In this document: positions 46,036 to 55,116 of the stretch, piece after piece
How positions within the stretch are numbered: the first letter of the stretch is position 1
Layout: each line of letters opens with the position of its first letter
Source of the DNA: Hoeflea phototrophica DFL-43
Lineage (GTDB): Bacteria; Pseudomonadota; Alphaproteobacteria; Rhizobiales; Rhizobiaceae
Length of the DNA stretch: 64,000 nt
Assembly (NCBI RefSeq): GCF_000154705.2
Contig: NZ_CM002917.1
Coordinates: 576,461 to 640,460 of the forward strand
Reading direction: 5' to 3'
Position numbers and translations under genes: made by a program
The notes under the pieces: generated by a model
The model's database searches: none
What the model was told of the DNA's origin: nothing
The model's input: the letters and a program-made list of their open reading frames with translations, nothing else

Positions 46036-47073
46036 TTAGTTGAGGCGAACTGCTGCCGTCTCGTCTGCCAGGTCTGAAAGCTCGCTCGGGGCATCCACAG
46101 GCGCAACGCGACTGGTCACAGCTGCAAGGTTTTCTGATGCTGCCGCTTGTTTGGCCGCGATCACCAGGTAGCCATGGATCGGTTCGCCCTTGTCACGGCG
46201 GATTGTCTCGCGCTCGAACCGTTCGATGGAGAGCCCCGCAGTTTCGACAAGTGTCCTGAGATACTGCGCGCCGTGGCAGTAGCGAAGCGAAGGCTGAAGA
46301 AGCCAGTCCACCTCATCCGGCCCCGCCTCGCAGGTGAAGGCGAGCAATCCGCCCGGACACAAGAGCCCTGCAGCCACGTCGATCACTTTCGAAAGATCCC
46401 CGAAATAGGCAAACACATCCGCAGCCGCGACCAGATCCGCCTGGCCGGTCGGAGCCAACGGACCGGTCTCAAGCCCGATCCCGATATCGGCCTGTTCAAG
46501 CTGATCATAGACACCCTTGCCCGCCGCCACTGTCAGCATTCCTTGCGACAGATCAAAGCCTTCGAGCCAGGAGGACACATGCCGCACCCTCTCACCGAAC
46601 AGCCCGGTGCCACAGCCAAGATCGATGACCCGCGCATATTTCGGCGCGCCTCCGGAAATCTCGCTCAACAATTCGCTCAACAGTTCCGGCACTCGGTACT
46701 CGAGATTTTCGACCAGCGCCTTGTCGAACCGGTCCGCATATTCGTCAAACAACGCCTCGACATATTCCGATGGGGGTGCCGGAGGTGCCTCGGCCTGGCC
46801 GGTCAGCGACAGCTTCAGCCCCGCGCCGAACACGTCGGCAGGCGCAAGCTCGAGTGCATTGCGCCAGGCCTTTGCCGCATCTGCCAGGAGACCGGCTTTC
46901 TCAAGGTAGTTGCCAAGCTCGTAAAACCCGGCCGCCCATTCAGGCGCTAGCTCGAGCGCCTGCGCCTGCACATCCGCAGCCGCAGCGAAATCTCCGCTTT
47001 CCGCATAGAGACGGGCGTAATGGGCGCGGCGATCCGCATTGAGATCACCGGAGGAAAATTCGAGATGGATCAT
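46036..47073 (-). CDS. TPR-containing SAM-dependent methyltransferase
   Basis: A 345-residue protein. Two TPR-like helix pairs open it (ARLYAESGDFAAAADVQAQALELAP and AGFYELGNYLEKAGLLADAAKAWRNALELAP). The methyltransferase fold follows with motif I VIDLGCGTGLFGE near residue 150 and ADVFAYFGDLSKVIDVAAGLLCPGGLLAFT. A frame extension to 47118 exists, but the ATG at 47073 after GGTGATC with GGAGG-like context gives a natural start. It lies inside the ligase-associated repair cluster; whether it belongs to that pathway is unknown. Confidence 0.86.
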   Translation of the reverse strand: MIHLEFSSGDLNADRRAHYARLYAESGDFAAAADVQAQALELAPEWAAGFYELGNYLEKAGLLADAAKAWRNALELAPADVFGAGLKLSLTGQAEAPPAPPSEYVEALFDEYADRFDKALVENLEYRVPELLSELLSEISGGAPKYARVIDLGCGTGLFGERVRHVSSWLEGFDLSQGMLTVAAGKGVYDQLEQADIGIGLETGPLAPTGQADLVAAADVFAYFGDLSKVIDVAAGLLCPGGLLAFTCEAGPDEVDWLLQPSLRYCHGAQYLRTLVETAGLSIERFERETIRRDKGEPIHGYLVIAAKQAAASENLAAVTSRVAPVDAPSELSDLADETAAVRLN

Positions 47074-47171
47074 GTCCGAGCCGTCACAATTGTGCAGATC
47101 CCGCCTATGAGCCCGCACCGGCCAAAACGCAAGCCCTTTCGCTCACGGCTGCTCCGCCCTAGTTTGAGCAT

Positions 47172-48188
47172 ATGCCGATGCGTCCCGAAATGCTGCTCCT
47201 TCCCCGCCCCGAAGGGCTTTACTGCCCGCCCGGCGATTTCTTCATCGATCCGGTGCGCGGCGTCGACCGGGCGTTGATCACCCATGGCCATGCGGATCAC
47301 GCCCGTGCCGGTCATGGCCATGTGTTGGCAACACCACAAACGCTCGACATCATGGCGATCCGCTATGGTGCAGACCACGCCGGTGCGACCCAGGCTGCGA
47401 TGCTGGGTGAAGAGATCCGCGTCAAGGATGTAACGGTGCGGTTCCACCCCGCGGGCCACGTGCTGGGGTCTGCACAGATTGAAGTCGAGGCCGGCGGGCT
47501 GCGCATTGTAGCCTCAGGCGATTACAAGCCGAGGCCTGACCCAACCTGTGCCGCCTTCGAGCCGGTCAATTGTGATGTCTTCATCACCGAGGCCACATTT
47601 GCCCTTCCGGTGTTTCGCCATCCCGACGCGCAGGACGAGATTGCCAAACTGCTCAAGTCGCTGGCCCGCAATCCTGACCGGGCCCATCTGGTCGGGGTCT
47701 ATTCGCTGGGCAAGGCGCAGCGCGTCATCCGTCTGATCCGTGACGCGGGTTACATGAGGCCGCTCTACATTCACGGCGCGCTGCAAAAGCTCTGCGACTA
47801 TTATCAGAGCCAAGGTGTGGATCTGGGCGAATTGCTGCCTGCCACCGTGGCGGCCGGGGCCAAGGGCGATTTCGCCGGCGCCATCGTGCTCGGCCCACCC
47901 TCGGCCTTTGGCGACAAATGGGCACGGCGCTTTCCCGATCCGCTGATCACCTTTGCCTCGGGCTGGATGCAGGTTCGCGCCCGCGCCCGCCAGCGTGGCG
48001 TCGAACTGCCGCTGGTGATCTCCGACCATGCCGATTGGGGCGAGTTGATCGATACGATCAAGACCGTTGCGCCCGGCGAGGTCTGGGTGACCCACGGCCG
48101 CGAAGAGGCGCTTGTGCGCTGGTGCGAGCTTGAGGGCATCCGCGCCAAACCGCTCAATCTGGTCGGCTATGAAGACGAGGGGGACTGA
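47172..48188 (+). CDS. Ligase-associated DNA exonuclease (metallo-beta-lactamase/beta-CASP)
   Basis: A 338-residue nuclease of the SNM1/artemis-like class. The metal-binding motif HGHADH is at 38-43, followed by FHPAGHVLGSAQIEVE and VVISDHADWGELIDTIK-type sequence (LVISDHADWGEL). It is adjacent to the DNA ligase (three-base gap) and part of the four-protein ligase-associated repair set, thought to process damaged ends before ligation. It is divergently oriented to the methyltransferase and helicase-pdeM genes. Confidence 0.9.
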   Translation: MPMRPEMLLLPRPEGLYCPPGDFFIDPVRGVDRALITHGHADHARAGHGHVLATPQTLDIMAIRYGADHAGATQAAMLGEEIRVKDVTVRFHPAGHVLGSAQIEVEAGGLRIVASGDYKPRPDPTCAAFEPVNCDVFITEATFALPVFRHPDAQDEIAKLLKSLARNPDRAHLVGVYSLGKAQRVIRLIRDAGYMRPLYIHGALQKLCDYYQSQGVDLGELLPATVAAGAKGDFAGAIVLGPPSAFGDKWARRFPDPLITFASGWMQVRARARQRGVELPLVISDHADWGELIDTIKTVAPGEVWVTHGREEALVRWCELEGIRAKPLNLVGYEDEGD

Positions 48189-48191
48189 GCC

Positions 48192-49805
48192 ATGAACCGC
48201 TTTGCAGACCTTCTCGACATGCTGGCCTTCACGCCCTCGCGCAACGCCAAGCTCGCCTTGCTGCAGGAGCATTTCCGCGCGGTTCCCGATCCCGAGCGCG
48301 GCTATGCGCTTGCAGCTCTTGCCCGCGATCTCGACATTCCCTCGGTAAAGCCTGCGCAGCTGCGAGAGCTGATCGCCACGCGAATGGATGCGGAGCTCTT
48401 CGCCTATTCCTATGACTATGTCGGCGACCTGGCGGAAACCATCGCGCTGGCCTGGCCTGAAAAGACCCCGGTCGCAACAGGCCGCAATGATGCGCCCGGT
48501 CTCACCGAAGTGGTCGAGACCCTGATCGCTTCCTCCCGTGCGAAGGGGCCGGCGCTGATCGAGGATTGGCTCGACCGGCTTGATGCGGCTGGCCGTTACG
48601 CGCTGCTCAAGCTGGTCACTGGCGGCTTCCGCATGGGGATCTCGGGCCGCCTGATCAAGCAGGCGCTCGCGGGCTTTGGCGGCGTCAATGTCAACGAGAT
48701 CGAAGAGCTGTGGCATGGCCTGGCACCGCCCTATCTCGAGCTCTTTGCCTGGCTCGAAGGCACCGGCGACAAGCCGGTCAATGCCGCCGCCGCCCCCTTC
48801 CGCCCGGTGATGCTCTCCCACGCCATCGATGAGGCCGATTTTGACAAGCTCGAACCGGCGGATTTTGTCGCGGAGTGGAAATGGGATGGCATCCGCGTGC
48901 AGGCGACATCCGAACGCGGGGTGCACAGGCTCTACTCGCGCACCGGCGACGACATCTCCCACGCCTTCCCCGATCTCCTCGACGCCTTTGCCTTCGATGG
49001 CGCAATCGACGGCGAGCTTCTGGTGGCACGGCCACAGGGCACGGAGGTGGAGACCGGCAGCTTTTCCGATCTGCAGCAACGCCTCAACCGCAAGAAAGTC
49101 AGCGCCAAACAGCTGCGCGATTACCCGGCATTTCTCAGAGCCTATGACCTGCTCCAGGATGGCGAAGCCGATTTGCGCGGCCTGCCGTTCCATGCCCGCC
49201 GCGAGCGGCTTGAGCGTTTCGTCAAGGGGCTCGACCCCGACCGGTTCGACTGCTCAGATATGCTCTCCTTCTCCACCTGGGATGAGCTTGCAGCCCTTCG
49301 CGCCACGCCACCGTCTGCGGTGATCGAGGGGGTGATGATCAAACGCAAGGAGGCGCCTTATCTTCCCGGGCGGCCGAAAGGCGAGTGGTTCAAATGGAAG
49401 CGCGATCCCTTCCTCATCGATGTGGTGCTGATGTACGCCCAGCGCGGCCATGGCAAGCGCTCCGGTTTTTATTCGGACTACACCTTCGGGGTCTGGCGGG
49501 ACACCGGCGAACTGGTGCCTGTCGGCAAGGCCTATTTCGGCTTCACCGATGAGGAGCTGGCACAGATCGACAAATATGTCCGCAACAACACCATCGAGCG
49601 GTTCGGCCCGGTCCGTTCGGTGCGCGCCGGCCTGGATCAGGGGTTGGTTTTTGAAGTGGCCTTCGAGGGGATCAACCGCTCGTCGCGGCACAAATCCGGC
49701 GTCGCAATGCGGTTTCCCCGCATCAGCCGCTTGCGCTGGGACAAGCCGCCCGCGGAAGCCGACCGACTTGAAACGCTGGAGCGGATGATCGACACGCCGC
49801 GCTGA
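48192..49805 (+). CDS. ATP-dependent DNA ligase (LigC-like, cisplatin damage response)
   Basis: Second chromosomal DNA ligase, ATP-dependent, of 537 residues. The AMP-accepting lysine is K230 in EWKWDGIRVQ. Motif III is DGELLVARP, motif IV region AVIEGVMIKRKEAPY, motif V WFKWKRDPFLIDVVLMYAQRGHGKRSG. A N-terminal DNA-binding domain and C-terminal OB-fold are both present. It forms the repair set with the exonuclease, PdeM and helicase. Confidence 0.92.
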   Translation: MNRFADLLDMLAFTPSRNAKLALLQEHFRAVPDPERGYALAALARDLDIPSVKPAQLRELIATRMDAELFAYSYDYVGDLAETIALAWPEKTPVATGRNDAPGLTEVVETLIASSRAKGPALIEDWLDRLDAAGRYALLKLVTGGFRMGISGRLIKQALAGFGGVNVNEIEELWHGLAPPYLELFAWLEGTGDKPVNAAAAPFRPVMLSHAIDEADFDKLEPADFVAEWKWDGIRVQATSERGVHRLYSRTGDDISHAFPDLLDAFAFDGAIDGELLVARPQGTEVETGSFSDLQQRLNRKKVSAKQLRDYPAFLRAYDLLQDGEADLRGLPFHARRERLERFVKGLDPDRFDCSDMLSFSTWDELAALRATPPSAVIEGVMIKRKEAPYLPGRPKGEWFKWKRDPFLIDVVLMYAQRGHGKRSGFYSDYTFGVWRDTGELVPVGKAYFGFTDEELAQIDKYVRNNTIERFGPVRSVRAGLDQGLVFEVAFEGINRSSRHKSGVAMRFPRISRLRWDKPPAEADRLETLERMIDTPR

Positions 49806-49870
49806 CAGACTTGCCCGAGGGCTCTGCGATGCTTATGTGAAAACGCGAAGCCAACGCGGGACAGGATATC

Positions 49871-50137
49871 ATGAGCAACGGTCTGACACGTTTTCTGGGC
49901 GATACGCCCGGGCGAACCGCATTGAAGCTGCTCGTCGCCTCCTTTGTCGTCGGCGTGGTCATGGCGGCCTTCAACTGGTATCCCGTTGATATCTATTACT
50001 GGATCCGCGATTTCGTCGTCACGCTGTGGGAGAACGGTTGGGCAGCCCTTGGCCGCTTCGGTACCTATCTCGCACTTGGTGCGGGTGTGGTGATCCCGAT
50101 CTTCATCGTCCTGCGCCTTCTCAACATGCGCAAATAG
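49871..50137 (+). CDS. Small DUF6460-type membrane protein
   Basis: An 88-residue protein with two membrane helices (ALKLLVASFVVGVVMAAFNWY and YLALGAGVVIPIFIVLRLL). Its length and composition fit the DUF6460 family of alphaproteobacteria. No function is known. It follows the ligase by 65 bases and ends eight bases before the convergent HDAC-like gene. Confidence 0.75.
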   Translation: MSNGLTRFLGDTPGRTALKLLVASFVVGVVMAAFNWYPVDIYYWIRDFVVTLWENGWAALGRFGTYLALGAGVVIPIFIVLRLLNMRK

Positions 50138-50145
50138 CATCCGTT

Positions 50146-51051
50146 TCAAACAAACTCTGCCGCTGCCTCGAAGGTGCCCAGGTGCCGCCGGGCGAGCGCG
50201 TTGATGTCCTGGCTATAGCCGCCGCCGATCACAGCGGCGATCGGGATGTTACGCGCCCTGAAAAACGAAAACACCCGCCGGTCGCGCTCGCGCAGGCCGT
50301 CGTCGGTCAGCGACAACCGGCCAAGCCGGTCAGCCTCATGCGGATCGACGCCCGCATTGAAGAACACCAGATCCGGATCGAAGCGGTCGATGGTTTGCGG
50401 CAGCAGCCAATCTATCGTTTCCAGGTAAGCCTCGTCGCGCACCCCGTCTGGCAGCGCCACATCAATGTCGGAAGTCTGCTTTCGCACTGGATAGTTCTTT
50501 TCGCCATGCACAGACACGGTGCGAACCGCCGCATTCGCCCCGCAGATCTCGGCGGTGCCATCACCCTGATGAACATCCAGGTCAACAACGAGGATATTCC
50601 GGGCCTCGCCATCGGCAAGCAGCACAAGCGAAGCCACCGCGACGTCGTTGAAGGTGCAAAATCCTGCACCCTGATCGCGCCGGGCGTGATGACTGCCACC
50701 GGCCGTATTGCAGGCGATGCCTTCTGACAGCGCCAGCCTTGCGGCCATCACGGTGCCCGCCGTCGCCAACCTCGCACGCAGGCTCACCCGCTCATCAACC
50801 GCAAATCCGATCTCCCTTTCGATGGGGGCAGGAACCCGGCTTGCGATCACCTGATCCACGTAGCTTCGGCTGTGAGCCAGTGCCAACCATTCCGCCGAGG
50901 CAGGGACCGGCATATGGAAGCTTGCGCGTGCACTCAGCCCGCTCTCGGCAATCAGCTCCATGAGCCGAGAGTATTTCCCCATCGGGAAGCGGTGACCCGG
51001 GGCAAATCCGGCATCATAGGCGGGGGCATGGACAATCGGTAGGTCTGACAT
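50146..51051 (-). CDS. Histone deacetylase-like amidohydrolase
   Basis: Zinc-dependent amidohydrolase of the HDAC/acetylpolyamine family, 301 residues. Zinc and catalytic motifs: GGSHHARRDQGAGFCTFND, VVDLDVHQGDGTAEI, DPDLVFFNAGVD, and VIGGGY. No histones exist here, so the likely substrates are acetylated small molecules such as polyamines or acetoin. It diverges from the MATE gene across 133 bases. Confidence 0.9.
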   Translation of the reverse strand: MSDLPIVHAPAYDAGFAPGHRFPMGKYSRLMELIAESGLSARASFHMPVPASAEWLALAHSRSYVDQVIASRVPAPIEREIGFAVDERVSLRARLATAGTVMAARLALSEGIACNTAGGSHHARRDQGAGFCTFNDVAVASLVLLADGEARNILVVDLDVHQGDGTAEICGANAAVRTVSVHGEKNYPVRKQTSDIDVALPDGVRDEAYLETIDWLLPQTIDRFDPDLVFFNAGVDPHEADRLGRLSLTDDGLRERDRRVFSFFRARNIPIAAVIGGGYSQDINALARRHLGTFEAAAEFV

Positions 51052-51184
51052 CGCAGATCATGTGGGGCATGAATGCCATTTCGTCCATATTCGGGCGAAG
51101 CATTATTTGATGCGCTATCACCGGGACCTGGTCTAGTTTGGCCCCAACAACGGTGCGAATCATCGCCAGCCAACGGACAACCCC

Positions 51185-52561
51185 ATGTATTCGGAAAAGG
51201 CGGCAAGTCCGCCGCAGACAAGGGCCTTTGAGGTCAACAATTCCATGGTGCTCGGAATTGCGGTGCCGATGACGTTCGCGTTTCTGACCACACCGCTTCT
51301 GGGGCTGGTCGACACTGCTGTTGTCGGCCGTCTGGGCGATGCAGCGCTTCTGGGCGGGCTGGCCATTGCCGCCATCCTGTTCGATCTTGTCTTTGCCTCA
51401 TTCAATTTCTTGAGGTCGGCGACCACCGGACTTGTTGCGCAAGCCATGGGCCGGGAGGATCCGGCAGAGGAACAGGCGGTGTTCTGGCGCTCGCTGATGA
51501 TTTCCGCTGTCGCAGGCGTCGCGATCATCGCCGCCACGCCACTCTTGCTGGTGCTGGGCCTGCGGTTCATGGGCGCCGAGGGCGAACTGGCCGAGGCGGC
51601 CGGCGTGTATCTTTCGATCCGGGCGCTGTCTGCCCCCGTTGCGCTCGCCAACTACGCCATCCTTGGCTACATTTTGGGGCGCGGCATGGGCAAGACCGGG
51701 CTTCTGGTGCAGATCCTGATCAATGGCACGAACATCGCGCTCTCGATCTGGTTTGCTCTCGGCCTTGACCTCGGACTTGAGGGTGTAGCCTGGGCGACTG
51801 TAACCGCGGAAGTGGCCGGTTGCGCAGCGGGCTTCCTGATCATACGGGCGCGCTTTGATCCTGCGTTCAAGCCGTTCTGGGCACAGATCATCGACCGCGT
51901 GTCGATTGGGAAGCTGATGGCGCTCAATGGCGACATCATGATCCGCTCTTTCGCACTCATTGCAGGCTTTGCCTGGTTCACCCGCCTTGGCACAGGCTTT
52001 GGTGAGACAACACTGGCGGCCAATGCGATCCTGATGAATTTCTTCATGGTCGCGGGCTATTATCTCGATGGCTTTGCCACCGCAGCCGAGCAGATCGCGG
52101 GGCGGGCGGTTGGTGCCCGTCATCGCCCGGCGCTGATCAAGGCAGTGAAGCTGACGAGCCTTTGGGGGTTCGGTCTGGCTGGTTTCACCACCGCGTTCTT
52201 CCTCTTCTTCGGAAACGAGATGGTGGCGCTCATGACCACGCTTAAAGCGGTGCGGGTCGAAGCTGGAGACTATCTTTTCTGGGCGGCATTGACGGCCCTG
52301 TCCGGTGCGCTCGCCTTTCAGATGGACGGCGTCTATATCGGCGCCACCTGGTCGCGCGACATGCGCAACATGATGCTGATTTCATTGGCGCTGTTCATCG
52401 GGCTTTCGGTTGTCCTGTCAGAGCGTTGGGGCAATCTCGGTCTCTGGATTGCCTTCAACATCTTTCTCGCCGCGCGCGGTTTCACCCTGCTTGCGCTTTT
52501 GCCACGGCGCATTGATCAGGCCTTTAGGCCGGTTCAGGCCGGAATTGGCAAGGATGCGTAG
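51185..52561 (+). CDS. MATE family efflux transporter (DinF-like)
   Basis: Cation-coupled multidrug/toxin extruder of 458 residues with about twelve membrane helices. MATE features include the N-terminal ALLGGLAIAAILFDLVFASFNFL, PLLGLVDTAVVGRLG and the second repeat's YYLDGFATAAEQIAGRAVGAR, which points to the DinF subfamily. Its last 28 bases overlap pyrD on the other strand. Substrate unknown. Confidence 0.9.
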   Translation: MYSEKAASPPQTRAFEVNNSMVLGIAVPMTFAFLTTPLLGLVDTAVVGRLGDAALLGGLAIAAILFDLVFASFNFLRSATTGLVAQAMGREDPAEEQAVFWRSLMISAVAGVAIIAATPLLLVLGLRFMGAEGELAEAAGVYLSIRALSAPVALANYAILGYILGRGMGKTGLLVQILINGTNIALSIWFALGLDLGLEGVAWATVTAEVAGCAAGFLIIRARFDPAFKPFWAQIIDRVSIGKLMALNGDIMIRSFALIAGFAWFTRLGTGFGETTLAANAILMNFFMVAGYYLDGFATAAEQIAGRAVGARHRPALIKAVKLTSLWGFGLAGFTTAFFLFFGNEMVALMTTLKAVRVEAGDYLFWAALTALSGALAFQMDGVYIGATWSRDMRNMMLISLALFIGLSVVLSERWGNLGLWIAFNIFLAARGFTLLALLPRRIDQAFRPVQAGIGKDA

Positions 52562-53616
52562 TGCGCAGTCCTGCTGTCGCGCAGATCATGCAGCCGCGTC
52601 AGCTTCTCCCGATCGCAGATCTTTGACAAGCCGCGCAGGATCCGGCCTGGCAACAGCGGTCCTCCATAGATGAAGCCGGTATAGATCTGCACCAGATCGG
52701 CCCCGGCCCGCATCTTCTCTGCCGCGGTTTCCGCACTGTCGATCCCGCCAACGCCGATCAGCGGCATGTCGGGCCCCAGCCGCTCACGCATCTTGGCGAG
52801 GACGATTGTCGAGCGTTCAAACACGAGTCGCCCGGAAAGCCCGCCCGCCTCGCTCTTGCTGGCATCATTGCCAAGACCTTCGCGCGAGAGCGTGGTGTTG
52901 GACACAATCAGCCCGTCGAGCTTCTGTGCCAGGCATTCCGCCGCAATATCGTCCAGGTCCGGTTCGCTCAGATCCGGTGCAATCTTGAGGAAAACCGGGA
53001 TGTTGCCGGCACACCGGTCGCGCTCCGCCAGAACCCGTGTCAACAGCTCTGACAACGCTTCGCGTGTCTGCAGATTGCGCAGGCCCGGTGTGTTGGGCGA
53101 GGACACATTGACGGTGAAGTAGCTGGCGATATCTGCAAATGCCGCAATGCCAGCCACATAATCACCGACCCGGTCTTCGGCCTCCTTGTTGGCGCCGATA
53201 TTGATGCCGAGAATGCCCGAGCGCCCTTGGCCCGCCAGGTTCTCAAGTGCGGCTGCATGGCCGCGATTGTTGAAGCCAAGACGATTGATCACCGCCCGGT
53301 CGGAGGGCAGGCGAAAGATCCGTGGCTTCGGGTTGCCGTCCTGTGCCCTGGGTGTCAGCGTTCCCACTTCGACAAAACCGAAGCCGAGCTTTGCCAGTGC
53401 TGCAGCCACCTCGGCGTTCTTGTCATAGCCTGCCGCCATTCCCAGCGGATTGGGAAACTTCAGCCCGGCGATCTCGACAGCGAGTCGATCGTCGCGGTCG
53501 CCGCTGCAGCCCGGAACCAGCCCGCTTTTCAGCGCCCTGATTGACAGCCCGTGCGCGGCTTCGGGATCCAGCGTGAACAGCGCGTTGCGCGCCAGAGTGC
53601 TGAGAAATTCGCTCAT
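52534..53616 (-). CDS. pyrD: Dihydroorotate dehydrogenase (quinone), class 2
   Basis: Membrane-associated flavoenzyme of pyrimidine synthesis, 360 residues. FMN motifs and the class 2 catalytic serine are present: NPLGMAAGYDKN, FVEVGTLTPRAQDGNPKPRIFRL, VNVSSPNTPGLRNLQ, IGVGGIDSAETA. The N-terminal helical membrane/quinone region is present. It starts within the stop of the DUF952 gene (ATGA overlap), so its translation is coupled. The 3' end overlaps the MATE gene. Confidence 0.95.
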   Translation of the reverse strand: MSEFLSTLARNALFTLDPEAAHGLSIRALKSGLVPGCSGDRDDRLAVEIAGLKFPNPLGMAAGYDKNAEVAAALAKLGFGFVEVGTLTPRAQDGNPKPRIFRLPSDRAVINRLGFNNRGHAAALENLAGQGRSGILGINIGANKEAEDRVGDYVAGIAAFADIASYFTVNVSSPNTPGLRNLQTREALSELLTRVLAERDRCAGNIPVFLKIAPDLSEPDLDDIAAECLAQKLDGLIVSNTTLSREGLGNDASKSEAGGLSGRLVFERSTIVLAKMRERLGPDMPLIGVGGIDSAETAAEKMRAGADLVQIYTGFIYGGPLLPGRILRGLSKICDREKLTRLHDLRDSRTAHYASLPIPA

Positions 53617-53960
53617 GGCTCCATGTCCGGAAACTGATGCAGGCCATCATCGTCCAAGGGCAGCGGCTTGACCCATTTGACCGCTGAGAGCGCCATCGGG
53701 CCATAGAGATGCGGAAACAGTGCCCCGCCCCGTGAGGGCTCGAACACCAGCTTTTCGCCGAGCTGGCCGGCGTCAACCGCGATCAACAGCAGTCCCGTCT
53801 GGCCGGCAAAGTGACGCTTTGCGGTCTCGATCGCCTGTTCGCGGGTCGAAAAGTGAATGAAGCCATCGGCATGGTCGATCGGTGCGCCGTCAAACCGGCC
53901 TTCCGCCTCGGCCGTACGCCAGAGGGCTTCCGGTGCAATCTTGTAAACAGTGGCATGCAT
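53613..53960 (-). CDS. DUF952 family protein
   Basis: A 115-residue cytoplasmic protein. The family core is visible: YKIAPEALWRTAEAEGRFDGAPIDHADGFIHFST and LFPHLYGPMALSAV. Function unknown. It overlaps the pyrD start by four bases, a pairing also found in other rhizobia. Confidence 0.88.
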   Translation of the reverse strand: MHATVYKIAPEALWRTAEAEGRFDGAPIDHADGFIHFSTREQAIETAKRHFAGQTGLLLIAVDAGQLGEKLVFEPSRGGALFPHLYGPMALSAVKWVKPLPLDDDGLHQFPDMEP

Positions 53961-54102
53961 GGTTCAATTCCCGCTATGTCTGTGTCTCAATGGTTCGAGA
54001 GCATGCCGGGCCTGAGACTGGCCACAGCGATCCGTTCTCGCTTACGTCGCAATTGCATGTCATGACATTTCCTTGCCGGAGATCAAACAGGAGGATGCCG
54101 TC

Positions 54103-54567
54103 ATGATCCGTTTTGCCGTTTATTCCCTTGTCGCCGTGGTTCTGTCTGGCGCCGGTCCGGCGTTTGCTCAGGAGCCGATAGCAAACCGCTTCACCCTGGA
54201 AAAGACAGAAAACGGCTTTATCCGCATGGATACCCGGACTGGCGAGATGTCAATCTGCTCCGAAAAGGCGGGTCAACTGGTTTGCAGATTGGCCGCTGAT
54301 GAGCGCCGCGCCTTTGAGGAAACCCTGTCGGACCTGTCGGACCGGGTTGCGGCGCTGGAGCAAAGGCTCGAACTTGAAGCGCCGGGGAGCCTGCCGGGCA
54401 ACAGTCAGGATGCCATTCCCGATGAAGCCGAGCTCGACCGGGCACTCGACGCCATGAACAAGATGATGCGCGGTTTCTTCGGCATGGTGGAAGACCTGCG
54501 CAAGGAGTTTGATGAGGGCGCAAAGGAACCTGGTGTTCCATCTGAACCTGTCCCTGATCAGACTTGA
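54103..54567 (+). CDS. Hypothetical exported protein with coiled-coil segment
   Basis: A 154-residue protein of unknown family. Signal peptide: FAVYSLVAVVLSGAGPAFA before QEP. The mature part has two cysteines (MSICSEKAGQLVCRLAADE), then a helical segment RRAFEETLSDLSDRVAALEQRLELE that looks like a coiled coil, and an acidic C-terminal helix. The ATG at 54103 follows GGAGG. It stands alone with 170 empty bases after it. Confidence 0.72.
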   Translation: MIRFAVYSLVAVVLSGAGPAFAQEPIANRFTLEKTENGFIRMDTRTGEMSICSEKAGQLVCRLAADERRAFEETLSDLSDRVAALEQRLELEAPGSLPGNSQDAIPDEAELDRALDAMNKMMRGFFGMVEDLRKEFDEGAKEPGVPSEPVPDQT

Positions 54568-54738
54568 GTGGCTGCACGGCCCAGCCGCCGATCGCTGTGC
54601 CCTGTTGGCTTTCGATCTCCATTGATGGGCCGGACACATCTGTTTGCGCACCGCAGCGTATGAATGGGAACAGGACATCGGGACATGCTACCGGTGCGGG
54701 AGCCATCTGGCTGGCCGGTTCAGGAAGGGGATAGGATC

Positions 54739-55047
54739 ATGCGGGCGCTTCAACTTTTGCTGGCTGTTCTGGCTTTGGGATTTGCCGGGATGATCGTCTA
54801 CGCGATCGCCGACGGGTCATTCTCACAGGCAGGCTCCTGGCTGATTTCCCAACCCTGGGGACAGGTGACACTTGCCGACCTTTATTTCGGCTTTGTTTTG
54901 TCTGCGCTGGTTATCTGGTGGTTTGAGCGTCGGCTTGCGGTGGCCCTTTTCTGGATATTGCCCATCCCCTTTCTTGGAAATGTCTGGACTGCGATTTGGT
55001 TCATCCTCCGCCTGCCGCTCTTGCGCGAACGGTTGACGCGCCGCTAA
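54739..55047 (+). CDS. Small DUF1475-like membrane protein
   Basis: A 102-residue protein with three membrane helices: LLLAVLALGFAGMIVYAIA, LYFGFVLSALVIWWFE and AVALFWILPIPFLGNVWTAIWF. The pattern resembles DUF1475. GGATAGG precedes the ATG by a short distance; an extension to 54664 is open but lacks such a site. Function unknown. Confidence 0.65.
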   Translation: MRALQLLLAVLALGFAGMIVYAIADGSFSQAGSWLISQPWGQVTLADLYFGFVLSALVIWWFERRLAVALFWILPIPFLGNVWTAIWFILRLPLLRERLTRR

Positions 55048-55116
55048 AGTGCTTCCAGCCAGTCGCGTTGATGTGAGCAACAGCCACATCCCTGCGACCG
55101 GGAGGGGGAAGAATGC

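Noticed and set aside
47514..49193. Minus-strand frame of 559 codons across the exonuclease and ligase
   Set aside because: Shadow of two genes with complete catalytic motifs on the plus strand.
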